Shown here: piece after piece, positions 33,901 through 40,318 of the stretch | How positions within the stretch are numbered: position 1 is the stretch's first letter | Layout of the letters: every line of letters begins with the position of its first letter | Source of the DNA: a virus | IMG/VR virus record: IMGVR_UViG_3300021961_000167 | Span: 1-45,545 of that record | Strand: one strand, 5' to 3' | Length of the DNA: 45,545 nucleotides | Translations under genes and position numbers: made by a program | The notes under the pieces: generated by a model | Databases searched by the model: none | Told to the model about the DNA's origin: nothing | Seen by the model: only the letters and a program-made list of their open reading frames with translations

Positions 33901-36854
33901 TTGTTGACAGTTATAATAGCCATGCTCCACAGGAACTAGTTCCTGGTGCGATGTTTGACACATTAAACATCCAAGTTAACACACGTCCAGGCTCAGATTA
34001 TACCAATGAAGGTTGGGCAGGCCAAAGTCAAACTAAATTCTTTACATTTGATGGAACCAATAGAACATTAAGTTTTGATGGATTAATTGACGTTCCATCT
34101 GCTGTAATTGCTTATGAAGTATCTACAGGTAAACAACTAGTGTTTGAGTATGGTGATACACCTGTAGACACAGTTGACTACACCGTTAATTGGAATGATA
34201 AAACAATTACACTAACAGATGGTAGATTCTCAACAGGTGATATTATTGGTATAACAGCACACGGCATTGGCGGTGGTAATCAACTATTAGTTAAAGATTA
34301 TATTGCTGAAGATTATATAACAACAGAAGGCCATGCAGAATTTATTTTACCAATTGAACATGAACAAATTAAAAACTTAGAAGTTTTAGTTAATGGTGAG
34401 AAGATTGTAAACTGGACACTAGAAACATACGAAACATGGCACACTAAATTACGTGTTGGTAGCCGTGACGTAAATGGTGACGGTGCTCCAGATGTAGATC
34501 AAGTTGTTAACGTTAACTCAGCAGTTGGCGGAGGCGTAGTAGATCCAGAATACAACAATGGTGCAGTTACTAATGTTATTGGAGATGGTAGTGATTTCTT
34601 CAAACGTGAAGTTACAACCAACGGTGTTAGAATAATGGGTGCTGGCACAGTAGGTGGGCAAACAGCAGTTCCGGATGCGTGGTTAGAAAAAGTAGCACGT
34701 ATGTTTGAATTGTTTACAGATTCATCTGGCGCAGGTATTAACGAAGAATATCAAAGAAACTTAATTAAAACACTAAGTGGTGATATAGGAACTTATCACG
34801 CTGGTAAACCAACAATACAAAGAGTAGCTAGAGGTGCTGGCTCTGACTATAATCCAAACTTCTTAACTGACGCAGGTGTTATTGCTTGGAACCTAACAGA
34901 CTTGTTTGATAATACTGTTCAGAACGATATGGTGTGGTATTTAAATTCAACAGGCAGTGGGTATGGCGATGGCGACATTGACGCACAAGAAGTTATCGAA
35001 CACGTATTCCATACACTTCATATGCACGGATTACCTGCAGATGATATAAAACTATACCCGTTCTTAGCCGCTGATTGGGACACTAGTGAGTTATATGCGG
35101 CAATGGTAGAAGCATATGACGCAGGCAAGTGGGATCCATCGGGCTACGAGCCAAGTCCGGGTGCTTTTAAAACAAACTCAGATGCGTTTGAAGTAGCGGC
35201 AAAAGAATACTTATACTTGTTGAATTTCTGTATGTTTGAATACACAGACTTATGGGAAGGCGGAAGTCTTGCACCAGAATGGTCAGATGATATGCGTACC
35301 AAAGCAGGCATTCTAGCAAATAACCCATTAGGTTATGCTTTCCACAACACATATATTAAACCAGTTATCAGCAAACCATCATTGGCAACTATTAGAAGCA
35401 TATTCCAAGATGGTAATACACCAGCACAAGACAATCCAGCACTAGCAGGCGCATCAGGTTATGTGGCAGACGCCATTGGAGGTAAGAGAGCGTTACGTGC
35501 AACAGACTACATTCATTTTGCAGTGTTAGGACACGATGCAGACTATGAGCCAAGTCTTGGTACACTGCTATTAGAATACAATCCAGCAGTTCACTGTGAT
35601 GTTTCATATCCTAAGGTTGATGCTTACTATGTAACAGATGCTTCAGAATATGTATACCCAATATATCAAGACATACACGGACACGGTATCAATCCTGAAT
35701 TTGCTCAGGTAATGTTAAATGGTCATAGACTAAGACCACCAGAAGGTTTAGAATGGACTGGCGATGGCGTAACAACAGACTTTACACTAGATTTACAAAC
35801 AACAGTAGGTCAAGGCTTAATTGCAGACAACGACTTATCTGTTTACGTTGATGAATATGAATTAACATTGTATGCAGACTATGTACTATCACCATACGAT
35901 GGTTCAAGTGATAGAATAGTTACTCTACAAAATGCTCCAGCAGATGGCAAAAAAGTTAAAATATTTGTAAACACAGGTGCAGAGTATGCTATACATAGAC
36001 ACAGTCACAACGGTGGAGGAGTAGGAAATAGTCTACACATTAGATCATCAGGCTTAACGCTACGAGCTGGTGACCATATTGCTGTAACATCATGGGGCTT
36101 TACTGATGAGTTAGATGGTATAACTCGAGTATACCAAGGTCCAACACGGTCAGGATTTACTACAAGAACAACATTTGACTCAGTAGGTTTTGACACAGAA
36201 GCAGGCTTTGATAGACAAGTTGGTGTTACCATTGATCAATCTGTTTACTTCTTAGGTAGAACTATTACTGCACCTGAGCGTGTTATTGTAAGTGTTAACG
36301 GTGAGCGTAAGTTCTACGGTACAGACTGGAAATTACTAGACGGCGATAATAGATACATTGAGTTCTACTCAGTAGATGTACAATCTTCAGATTTAGTTGA
36401 AGTGTCTTTAAGAACAGAGAACCTAGTACCTAATGCAATGACGTTCCAGCTCTTTAAAGACATGAACGATACAGCAGGTATTTGGAGATGTGGTGTATCT
36501 TCAATTGCACGTTTAACCCAGCAAGTTGAAGCCGACGATACAGTAATTTACTTAGATGATGTAACTAAATTAGGTGAACCTAAGATTGACGAAGGATTAT
36601 TTGGATTTGTTATGATAGGTGCTGAGCGTATAAGTTATAGAAAACGTGATCTAACAACAAATTCTATTTCTGGACTACGTAGAGGAGTTCATGGTACAGC
36701 TATTACAACACATCCTCTTGGCACAGATGTAGTAAGTATGGCAAGTACAGAATATGTAAACTGGAGTTACTCACAATCATTGTATGTTAACAACGGTAAA
36801 CCATTAACACAGCAAGAAACAATTCCGGCCAAGTTCTTAAGAAGGGCGAATTAA
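21990..36854 (+). CDS. Giant baseplate wedge/structural protein (gp7-like N-terminus, FG-GAP propeller)
   Basis: A single intact frame of 4,954 residues, one third of the window. The N-terminus (RTIDLLPEIFRTTTNEKFL, IGRRVGLGVD) matches the large proteins that follow gp6 in marine T4-like phages and are considered gp7-type wedge initiators. Domains seen: a cupredoxin-like beta domain at about 175-265; seven FG-GAP-type repeats at about 2190-2880 with beta-sandwich insertions; GSGYSEPPQVIITG-type repeats at about 3570-3650; a second cupredoxin-like domain at about 3855-3950; an all-alpha-looking domain at about 4215-4475 containing EVIEHVFHTLHMHG; fibre-type GDGVTTDFTL modules near 4580; and a terminal IGAERISYRKR module. 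T4 gp7 has about 1,030 residues. The protein probably combines wedge, linker and peripheral receptor-binding functions. AGGA of the upstream stop region serves as its ribosome site. Confidence 0.85.
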   Translation: MARYTRTIDLLPEIFRTTTNEKFLNATLDQIVQRPQLRKVEGYIGRRVGLGVDGKDSYVLEQDQERAAYQLEPTVTWKKKDTNQTHDFLTYPGIVDALQVNSALTDRHDRLFDSEYYSWDPFVDYDKHVNFSQYYWLPQGPDSVDVSSTEISTSDAYTVTRNEFDYTLSGVEGPNPTITVVRGGNYKFNVQQTGTPFWIQAAPGSNGQMPGQPNQSSREVMGVTNNGDDNGIVEFNVPLDTEQNFFLNMDTVGTVDLVTSLRFDEIHNQLVRPFLDKHDGIDEVTDLRNRTIIFINRNPGNGDDSGWKRDSRFDEARFDENGTSFAESEEITSKTDRYSIYRIEYRYEGQDSSSDVFDASGKNPYMVLNKVKEIPSLKKVHIQYGTEYNNKFMWKTSEGFFELQPHITAINDTLYYQDGTDTNRFGIIRVVDAVDQLTLNIEDIIGKKQYTSPTGVTFSNGMKVQFRGGTKPEQYQDKSYYVEGVGTAIKLLPVEEFLTPESYTISETQPFDVSGYDEQPWDSSLNAPTIKDYITINRGSGDNNPWSRSNRWFHISVIKASAEYNKTVANLDQTARAKRPILEFNDGLRLFNFGTDGKRAVDIIDLRQRDALSNVAGKIGYNIDGLSLFDGARIIFAVDEDPRVRNKIYQVRMVDPIGLTEDPSQLSEKIIQLVEADDTNVLQDQTVFVKSGITLQGKSYRYDGTKWTATQQKTKVNQAPLFDIFDKAGSSIGNTVKYPSTNFTGTKLFSYASGSGPLDSELGMRLKYLNINNVGDIVFENNLYKDTFVYTINNVSTTTDVATGFIRKYTDRTNFKLQTGWEKAVGSTRQAQIFTFTNTNKCICDVRYIDGDNKVVVYADNVYINPSDYTLTRTAKTSTIELKTKAEIINIHIISDQKSKVAYYEMPSNLSDNSVNDSFETVTLGTIRNHFVGLAQSHPELKGVVLGENNIRDLGNIVGYGKQIVEQSSPLQFTAIFAKDSNINFFDSVEYASNEYEKFKTRLIDTLTKNDYQGTADERLDQAFADLNKGRNPDMPFYWADTIPCGQVYEESKITITPIDDNVFDLLKIYDFTKANYQGLLVYLNDNILLKDIDYTISTDSPRLTVLKTLKQGDVIRIREYQSTAGSFVPPTPTKLGMFNVFKPEVFTDDSYTTPQQILQGHDGSRIITFGDNRDEVLYEFESRIYNNIKVPKDRKIPLRWYDIIPGKFRTTDYADSEITDLMSESFLSWVAWNKLDYKEQDYDSNNKKTWNYSRATDRLDGSLLKGGWRANLYKFYDTDVPHLRPWEMFGFSEEPTWWQRQYGPAPYTGDNMVLWDDMANGVVAHPDGDYIIEDFKRPRLQEVIPTGDEGDLEASFDVLVKNYDLLSTRKSWLVGDMGPVETAWRRSSAYPFAVMKLLAQTKPAQFFSLMADRDRYIYSSELDQYVLDGRYRLTSQNIEIYGEGTIKHSYINWCVDFARRQGIVNKQEIVDLFRNTKINLVYRVGGFTDKQYLKMFTEKTSPNSLNANLLLPDESYEILLYNNEPFDEVVYSSVIVQKVKGGYAVYGNSKETPYFKVYESITNGNYKNVTVGDDTVRMSLDFTNKEVLIPYGYTFTSKGAMVDFLVSYGSWLQSKGFIFEDKHDDYLLNWGQMVNEFLYWNQQGWQEGAIINLNPAANEIRIERIGAVAAPMLGRRADEFILDQNLQPIIKENLAWDRLGNELRISSLDESAISFLKIKFTSYEHALVFSNTSIFNDLLYDPATGARQQRLKIVGTFSDNWDGTINAPGFIMNQPNVEEWKSNREYSKGDIVRYKSNYYSALRRLNPAELFDFADWAETEYESVKTGMLPNIALKAQQSEKFYDLSEANLESDADLLGFGLIGFRTRNYMQGLNLDDVSQTNVYKNFIGAKGSNRAMNLFKSAQLDKELTEYDIYENWAVRSGFYGANSNRSYVEVNLNGDRLTGNPATVKITNSSLVGTTVNQIVRLDDIYKSSYKVIDENILPTVDYQDVENSLPTAGFVNVEDVDIKSYELSSLDAVVENLDEITEGTKIWVAKDNNYSWNVYRATVLRAEPILVFDNLDGTSSITFNGHHHLNKDDIVVIKFFSQQVDGAFKVKSVTAVDKIIVDLEFSSEITVLEDLGVAFVLQSSKVFQGSDIADLPFIKNMQTGEKIWVDGTQWKVLQKFNPFSNVNNIWSKTLKTPVTNANFGQVVSQTPDGLTAMVGAPAWRDRGAVHVWGALGNGDLSEGTRLSLGKTTSTVDNQLSEYGASVDCANSGWHIIGAPGHRSNEGLAVLVKQVSAGVIKELQVLTLPGANRFGESVIFTNDNKWAFVGSPGDEKVYAYQYKEYEQQKHDFLADGTSLVYNVGDYIEVDDETQISMNIDNIVQIPVTDYTMTGGNITFVEAPKAGQRIEIVRKYVHQATGDGSTVDYNISSLYKATSIETFNVILDEELLRPGYDYTFNPSTKVITFTLTNKSGTPIAPPGGQLILVETIDHFKYVSTIHNPGEVGNGFGTSLATTAEGRQLFIGATTGVGEDSTDSIGKVYVYDRDVERFQVKNNTTLAFTTTEAIQGTARVTVNNADLYDSDYYLLKGNYTQSGQTFTIQDAAVDLGDFVEIETNNFRLAGILYKPDVMQGAQFGYSVKVCPTNCSIYVGAPGDSAILDSAGSVTRFVNRSRLYGSITGSIANPVITPGTKLRINNYYVTATGTTVEDFVKDIKDANLPNITASVVDSKIKINLVNVNAAPAANKLYIYPADSSSLIEDLGLELFPSMQTIQNPYPITNARFGHALDISNDAFSVVIGAPNGATNLEVTLDKNLTKFDAGGTKIKDVQTQSGAVYTYDYLTSDNDTYDNPGKFAYGQQINDSQVHPLSGFGTSVDYGNAKLLIGAPHQLVDIDDPTSDKIGRIVRFVNENFTPVWQVVEKETPTVNTKLINSMFIYNKVTDKVLTYLDYIDPVQGKILGAAQQNIDLTIPDDPAQYNNGTNNNFGMTWGAERVGTIWWDVSTAKFINYNQSTADYRAKRIGNLFPGSSIDVYQWISSDVPPGEYEGEGQVFSTEDYSLLSDVRQGGELVTKYYFWVKNLTSVNRKQGKTLSPFTIKQYIETPKSSGIPYIAAVDKNTFALFNAQEYIQDTNSVLHIEFDKIETDNNVHVEYELIREKDPTQFLTDNLYRKFLDSFCGVDTAGNIVPDPTLSLTDRRGVEFRPRQTMFVDRFKALENYLTAVNRILKQLPITEIRSYPLLNSQEEMPGKPSGTWDIMLEDIAELSYQKLNIDPIGYRYLVKSDANNGNLWTIYTLQPNRTLLLTRVQNYKTTRYWNFVDWYEAGYNTLDKPTKEVNQYADLGTLTTAIVGSIVKVRSNAQGKFEIYRKDTTGWTRVGLEKGTIKISNSIFDYDIDRNGFDNEVFDAQYFDQEAVLELRQIIKSINEELFVGDLAHHRIALITLMFNYVLSEQQSTDWLVKTSLIDVKHTLRELKPFTILKRDNQDFVEQYIQEVKPYRTQVKEFNLVYKGDDNFKGDPTDFDLPAQFNTELNKYISPRHVLDQENITGEGVYQLTDPIWLTGNYSQWRQNFALSIRSVAVINPGSGYSEPPQVIITGECDIPAEMTARVSSAGKLIAVNVDYPGQGYTSTPVITLKGGNGTGAKVAAITAPGDVRSYTTTIKFDRYEYSTSIVDWEPETAYTENQLVRFNNKVYSIEWADGSTLTKATFDPLDYKLVDVTDLSGVDRTMGLYQPGNNYPGLDLSLLVYGTEYPGVNILGPNFSQNTGWDVGNWDVNPYDNIDFDENGKPSYSETILDAKYQGGDYSGTSADAQYNVDLETKVFSLTTSSPNSEHGDIDFNFDDPWLWSWESDFYRPTGGVDVQKPSLVLQRGSTYKFENHTYGHNLWLRSKALSEAEYVAGNTELYILSQDDGVINNGAKRSSPTDLTPAVITWTVPLDYPGDSVVIQHSQYGMADTVKISGEIINPVTGRPTDIDVNGGAFVDSYNSHAPQELVPGAMFDTLNIQVNTRPGSDYTNEGWAGQSQTKFFTFDGTNRTLSFDGLIDVPSAVIAYEVSTGKQLVFEYGDTPVDTVDYTVNWNDKTITLTDGRFSTGDIIGITAHGIGGGNQLLVKDYIAEDYITTEGHAEFILPIEHEQIKNLEVLVNGEKIVNWTLETYETWHTKLRVGSRDVNGDGAPDVDQVVNVNSAVGGGVVDPEYNNGAVTNVIGDGSDFFKREVTTNGVRIMGAGTVGGQTAVPDAWLEKVARMFELFTDSSGAGINEEYQRNLIKTLSGDIGTYHAGKPTIQRVARGAGSDYNPNFLTDAGVIAWNLTDLFDNTVQNDMVWYLNSTGSGYGDGDIDAQEVIEHVFHTLHMHGLPADDIKLYPFLAADWDTSELYAAMVEAYDAGKWDPSGYEPSPGAFKTNSDAFEVAAKEYLYLLNFCMFEYTDLWEGGSLAPEWSDDMRTKAGILANNPLGYAFHNTYIKPVISKPSLATIRSIFQDGNTPAQDNPALAGASGYVADAIGGKRALRATDYIHFAVLGHDADYEPSLGTLLLEYNPAVHCDVSYPKVDAYYVTDASEYVYPIYQDIHGHGINPEFAQVMLNGHRLRPPEGLEWTGDGVTTDFTLDLQTTVGQGLIADNDLSVYVDEYELTLYADYVLSPYDGSSDRIVTLQNAPADGKKVKIFVNTGAEYAIHRHSHNGGGVGNSLHIRSSGLTLRAGDHIAVTSWGFTDELDGITRVYQGPTRSGFTTRTTFDSVGFDTEAGFDRQVGVTIDQSVYFLGRTITAPERVIVSVNGERKFYGTDWKLLDGDNRYIEFYSVDVQSSDLVEVSLRTENLVPNAMTFQLFKDMNDTAGIWRCGVSSIARLTQQVEADDTVIYLDDVTKLGEPKIDEGLFGFVMIGAERISYRKRDLTTNSISGLRRGVHGTAITTHPLGTDVVSMASTEYVNWSYSQSLYVNNGKPLTQQETIPAKFLRRAN
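22510..22790 (+). repeat. Cupredoxin-like domain, first copy
   Basis: Residues about 175-265 of the giant protein: NPTITVVRGGNYKFNV, GTPFWIQAAPG, a loop, then GIVEFNVPLDT and FFLNMDT. It has the same strand order and spacing as the copy at 33540-33850. The metal-binding residues of true cupredoxins are not evident. Confidence 0.55.
28560..30630 (+). repeat. Seven FG-GAP-type repeats (probable seven-bladed propeller)
   Basis: The F/Y-G motifs start at residues 2191, 2250, 2301, 2497, 2624, 2772 and 2860 of the giant protein. Each is followed about 13-18 residues later by GAP/GSP/GAT (GAPAW, GAPGH, GSPGD, GATTG, GAPGD, GAPNG, GAPHQ). Seven is the canonical blade number of integrin-type propellers. 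The longer gaps hold inserted beta-sandwich segments. Confidence 0.8.
33540..33850 (+). repeat. Cupredoxin-like domain, second copy
   Basis: Residues about 3852-3950 of the giant protein: SLVLQRGSTYKFENHTYG, HNLWLRSK, a loop with AKRSSPTDLTP, then ITWTVPLDYPGDSVVIQHSQYG. It aligns by eye with the first copy near residues 175-265. Confidence 0.55.
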
Positions 36855-36858
36855 GTAG

Positions 36859-36866
36859 GATAAATA
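36859..36866 (+). promoter_or_regulatory. Late-type promoter before the 214-residue structural gene
   Basis: GATAAATA. The predicted start (about 36872) coincides with the ATG at 36871-36873, so the mRNA would be leaderless or start at the next Met (36895). Confidence 0.55.
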
Positions 36867-36870
36867 TAGT

Positions 36871-37515
36871 ATGGACGATAAACAAGATAAAAATATGGAA
36901 AACAAAAAACCTGACGAAACTTCAGGTGTGCTGATTGAAGGTCATATCAAGATCTTTGATCCAAACACCAAAGAAGTATTAGTAGACAAGCGTAATGCTA
37001 TTCATTATGAGAACTTCTCAAACAGTTTAGCACAGGCTATGGCTAACAAAAACTTAGGTCACATCTATCAAATGTCATTTGGCAACGGTGGATCATCAGT
37101 TGATTCAACTGGTGTTATTACATACCTGCCACCAAACACAGTTGGTAAAAATGCTGACTTATATAATGAAACATACAGTAAGGTTGTTGATGATACAGCG
37201 GCGGCAAACACAGACCCTGCTCGTAATAAACTTACAGTGTTACATACATCAGGCAAAGTTTATACAGATATACTAGTAAGTTGCTTATTGGACTATGGTG
37301 AACCTGCAGGACAAGAAGCATTCGACAACTCAACAAGTCTAGATGGAGAGTATGTATTTGACGAGTTGGGTTTAAAATCATGGCAAGGTAGTGCAACTGA
37401 TTTAGATCTAGTTACACATGTGATATTCCACCCTGTACAAAAGTCTTTAAACAGACAGATTCAAATTGATTACACGGTGAGAATACAAACGTTAACCAAC
37501 CTTTCTAGTACTTAA
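36871..37515 (+). CDS. Virion structural protein, probable baseplate/fibre connector
   Basis: 214 residues. GHIKIFDPNTKEVLVDKRNAIHYENFS, then HIYQMSFGNGGSSVD, GVITYLPPNTVGKNADLYN and a C-terminal beta region ending IDYTVRIQTLTN. Close relatives are common in marine T4-like phages, in this same position, as structural proteins. The name gp8 is sometimes suggested by position, but T4 gp8 is longer (334 residues) and no motif decides it. The first residues (about 20) are charged and probably disordered. The start may be the ATG at 36871 or 36895, as the late promoter lies immediately upstream and neither has a clear Shine-Dalgarno. Confidence 0.75.
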   Translation: MDDKQDKNMENKKPDETSGVLIEGHIKIFDPNTKEVLVDKRNAIHYENFSNSLAQAMANKNLGHIYQMSFGNGGSSVDSTGVITYLPPNTVGKNADLYNETYSKVVDDTAAANTDPARNKLTVLHTSGKVYTDILVSCLLDYGEPAGQEAFDNSTSLDGEYVFDELGLKSWQGSATDLDLVTHVIFHPVQKSLNRQIQIDYTVRIQTLTNLSST

Positions 37516-37538
37516 TAAGTGCTAATATAATAGGTTGT

Positions 37539-37546
37539 GATAAATA
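37539..37546 (+). promoter_or_regulatory. Late-type promoter for the fibre genes
   Basis: GATAAATA. The predicted start is near 37552. AAAGGA and ACGGAG lie in the resulting 24-nt leader before the ATG at 37576. Confidence 0.65.
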
Positions 37547-37575
37547 ATACTATAAAGGATACGGAGTATTAAAAG

Positions 37576-38928
37576 ATGGCATATACAATTAATTTAACAG
37601 ATGGTACTATATTTGCTACAGTAGCAGACGGTACTATTAACACAGATAGTTCGCTTACTATTGTAGGTAAGAACTATGCTGGTTATGGCGAGTTCTTAAA
37701 TGAGAACATGGTCAAACTATTGGAGAGTGGTGCAAACACTACTCAACCTTCAGCACCTTTAACAGGTCAGCTATGGTTTGATAAAAGTGGTGGCTTATTA
37801 AAAGTTTACAACGGGTCAACATTTAAAAACTTAGGTTCAGCAACTGCAAGTGGATCAGCACCAGCATCAGTGGTCACTGGTGATTTATGGTTTGATACTA
37901 CAAACAGTCAGCTAAAAGTGTACGATGGTGCAAGTTGGATCTTAGTTGGTCCAGCATTTACAGCAGGTACTGGTACTTCTGGTGCTATTGTTGATACAAT
38001 AGAAGACACAGGTGGTACAGATCACGTTGTTGTAAAAATGTATGTAGAAGATACTATTGTAAGTATCACTTCAAAAGATGCTACATTTACTCCATCAGTG
38101 GCAATTTCAGGATTTGCAACAATTGGTCCTGGTACAAACATGAGTTCAACAGTTTCAAATGCTATCTTTAATGGTAAATCCGCTAACGCAGAATTGTTAG
38201 ACGGTATTGACTCAACAGGATTTTTATCATCAACAACAAATGATACAACATCAGGCACACTAGGCGTGTTAAATGACACAGGTCTTGCAGTTGGTGTAGA
38301 CAGTGACTTAAGAGTAACCGTATCCGGCTCAGACGTTACTATTGCTAACCAAACTTCAGACGGTGACTTAAATCTTTCAATTAACGACGGTGGTTCACAA
38401 ACTACTATTATTAACATTGATGGTCCAACAGCATCATTTAACCCAGGTGCTAACGCAACAATTAACATGGGTACATCAAGTCTAAGATTTAATACAATAT
38501 TTGCTCAAAGATTTGATGGTACAGCATCAACAGCAGAATACGCTGACTTGGCTGAACGTTTTGAGGCAGATGACGTATACGTGCCAGGTACAGTTGTAGA
38601 ATTAGGTGGTGCTAAAGAAATTACAAAAGCAACAAGTGAACTAAGTGATGAAGTATTTGGTGTTATTTCAACCAGAGCGGCATACTTAATGAATTCAGGC
38701 GCAGGCAGTGATGCTACACATCCACCGGTTGCTATGTCAGGAAGAGTTCCTGTTAGAGTAATTGGCACAGTGAATAAAGGCGATCGTTTAGTTTCAGCTG
38801 GTAACGGCTTAGCAAGAGCCGCATTAAAAACAGAAGTTAATAACTTTAACGTTATTGGCCGTGCTTTAGAAACTAAATATAGCGAAGAAGAAGGCACAGT
38901 TGAAGCGATCGTAGCAATCGTTCACTAA
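37576..38928 (+). CDS. Tail fibre protein with possible self-cleaving or chaperone C-terminal domain
   Basis: 450 residues. The N-terminal part (1-110) has two GQLWFD/GDLWFDT...LKVY(N/D)G modules typical of phage fibre and neck proteins. A central Ser/Thr/Gly-rich beta region (about 125-310) follows. The C-terminal part (about 310-450: TAEYADLAERFEADDVYVPGTVV, EVFGVIS, MSGRVPVRVIGTVNKGDRL) resembles the peptidase_G2-like or intramolecular-chaperone domains at the ends of some phage fibres. Such domains help trimer folding and may be cleaved off; no catalytic residues could be assigned with certainty here. A late promoter and Shine-Dalgarno are present. It is the likely receptor-binding fibre or its adaptor. 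Confidence 0.82.
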   Translation: MAYTINLTDGTIFATVADGTINTDSSLTIVGKNYAGYGEFLNENMVKLLESGANTTQPSAPLTGQLWFDKSGGLLKVYNGSTFKNLGSATASGSAPASVVTGDLWFDTTNSQLKVYDGASWILVGPAFTAGTGTSGAIVDTIEDTGGTDHVVVKMYVEDTIVSITSKDATFTPSVAISGFATIGPGTNMSSTVSNAIFNGKSANAELLDGIDSTGFLSSTTNDTTSGTLGVLNDTGLAVGVDSDLRVTVSGSDVTIANQTSDGDLNLSINDGGSQTTIINIDGPTASFNPGANATINMGTSSLRFNTIFAQRFDGTASTAEYADLAERFEADDVYVPGTVVELGGAKEITKATSELSDEVFGVISTRAAYLMNSGAGSDATHPPVAMSGRVPVRVIGTVNKGDRLVSAGNGLARAALKTEVNNFNVIGRALETKYSEEEGTVEAIVAIVH

Positions 38929-38952
38929 TTTTTAACATAGGAAATAGTAAAA

Positions 38953-39933
38953 ATGGCATATACCGCAGGCGATACAATACTAGATGACGAATATAACACG
39001 TTTGTCACAGGTGGTGCAGACGGAACAGCAACACATTCAGTTGCCAACGTAAACTCAGTATGGGGCACAGGTTCAGCAGATAAAGGTTGGGGTCAGTCGT
39101 CAACTATCTCAGCAGTGTCACAAGGCACAACAATTACTGCAACACAGTGGAACTCCTTTTTAGGACGTATTGAAACACTTGGTGCACACCAAGGTACTAC
39201 AGTAACAGATTATACTACATTAACATCAAGCGATCTAGTTGAAGCATATTCAACAGTATCAACAGATTTAACAAACGTATATAACAACAGATTTAACTGT
39301 GCCGCTGTCGGTACAGGTATTAACAGTTCAGCTTCAAGAACTACAAGTTGGACAACATCAGTTAATACAACACAACAATTAGCATTTTCAAGTGCAGACA
39401 CGCTACGTTATTTCTTTAACGCAGGTGGTACAGTGAGATTATCATTTAGCCGTTCAGGTGGTACATCAAACAATAAAAACACAGAATGGACAGATTTATG
39501 CTCACGTGCAGGTACAGTTTGGTTCTCTGGTTCAGCTAGCCACACTGTTGCTGGTCAAGCATTAACAGGTACAACTAAAGTTGGTGGTAACACAGGTGGT
39601 ACAGGTTCAGCAGTTTCAAATGTTGACTTCCACGATTTAACAGGTAGTTTCCAACAACTCTTTATTCAGTACGCTGACACAGCACCATACACAGCTAACT
39701 ACATTAAAGTAGAAGCACTAGTTTCAGGTGGTAACATTCAGTTTAGAACAACATTCCAAGATGATGCGGCTGATACAGGTAACCCAGCTCACGTATTAGC
39801 AGGTACCAACCCAGCTTCATTGGACATTGTAGACGGTACACTAACAGTATCAGTAAGTGCTGTTCCACCAGCAACTACTTATATTGCTAATACATGGGGA
39901 ACTCCAGCTTGGACTACTCCAGACGCACTATAA
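38953..39933 (+). CDS. Tail-fibre-like virion protein
   Basis: 326 residues, rich in Thr, Ser, Gly and Ala with few charged residues, as in beta-rich virion appendages. The N-terminal part (IGDTILDDEYN-like AGDTILDDEYNTFVTG, KGWGQ, TATQWNSFLGRI) matches proteins next to tail fibres in marine T4-like phages. The middle carries LRYFFNAGGTVRLSFSRSGG, and the C-terminus ends with short Pro/Thr-rich strands. It starts 24 nt after the fibre gene with TAGGA as ribosome site and ends before a terminator, so it closes the tail block. It could be a receptor-binding tip or a fibre decoration; the sequence does not say which. Confidence 0.78.
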   Translation: MAYTAGDTILDDEYNTFVTGGADGTATHSVANVNSVWGTGSADKGWGQSSTISAVSQGTTITATQWNSFLGRIETLGAHQGTTVTDYTTLTSSDLVEAYSTVSTDLTNVYNNRFNCAAVGTGINSSASRTTSWTTSVNTTQQLAFSSADTLRYFFNAGGTVRLSFSRSGGTSNNKNTEWTDLCSRAGTVWFSGSASHTVAGQALTGTTKVGGNTGGTGSAVSNVDFHDLTGSFQQLFIQYADTAPYTANYIKVEALVSGGNIQFRTTFQDDAADTGNPAHVLAGTNPASLDIVDGTLTVSVSAVPPATTYIANTWGTPAWTTPDAL

Positions 39934-39957
39934 TTAAGTAATACATTTTTACTATTT

Positions 39958-39992
39958 GATAAAAGGTCTTTTTTTCCAAAGGCCTTTTATTT
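39958..39992 (+). terminator. Rho-independent terminator at the end of the tail block
   Basis: ATAAAAGGTC (39959-39968) pairs with GGCCTTTTAT (39981-39990) with one G-T pair, around a T-rich loop, followed by TTT. Confidence 0.65.
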
Positions 39993-40018
39993 TGGCCATA
40001 AGTAGTGTAAAATACATT

Positions 40019-40318
40019 ATGGACAATCTATCTACAACAATTAAAAGACGTTTCGATCACGAAGCAAGTAAGCAGGCTCTGAAAGAAAAGTATCAAGCAA
40101 AATTGATATTTGCTCATCAAGGAGGCATGTTCCGTGCTGGCCCTGAACTGATAACATTATTAAACAGTCTAACTCTGGATACACCAGTTATAGTTGATCT
40201 ATATGATACACCTGTAACTGTAGATAGAGTTCAGCTGTTAGAGGATACAGTACAGCGTTGGCAAGAACAACTGAATGCTTGGCAGACAGAATTGAGCGAA
40301 TTATCAAGACAGCGATGA
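40019..40318 (+). CDS. Small protein of unknown function, first gene of the glycosyltransferase/radical SAM cassette
   Basis: 99 residues from the ATG at 40019. A longer frame from 39956 would run through the terminator and is rejected. Residues 1-35 are basic and helical, the middle is hydrophobic with QGGMFRAGPELITLL and IVDLYDTPVTVD, and 70-99 form a Gln/Glu-rich helix suited to coiled-coil assembly. Similar small proteins occur near fibre genes in other marine T4-like phages without an assigned role. The stop overlaps the start of the first glycosyltransferase-like gene (ATGA), so translation is coupled. Upstream, TAAAAT at 40008-40013 is a possible weak -10, but no clear -35 or Shine-Dalgarno is seen. 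Confidence 0.75.
   Translation: MDNLSTTIKRRFDHEASKQALKEKYQAKLIFAHQGGMFRAGPELITLLNSLTLDTPVIVDLYDTPVTVDRVQLLEDTVQRWQEQLNAWQTELSELSRQR

Noticed and set aside
38022-38897. Two minus-strand frames of 148 and 130 codons
   Set aside because: Both lie antisense to the fibre gene, whose repetitive codons leave open antisense frames.
39956-40018. Longer start for the small protein at 40019
   Set aside because: It would read through the terminator hairpin; the ATG at 40019 is the natural start.
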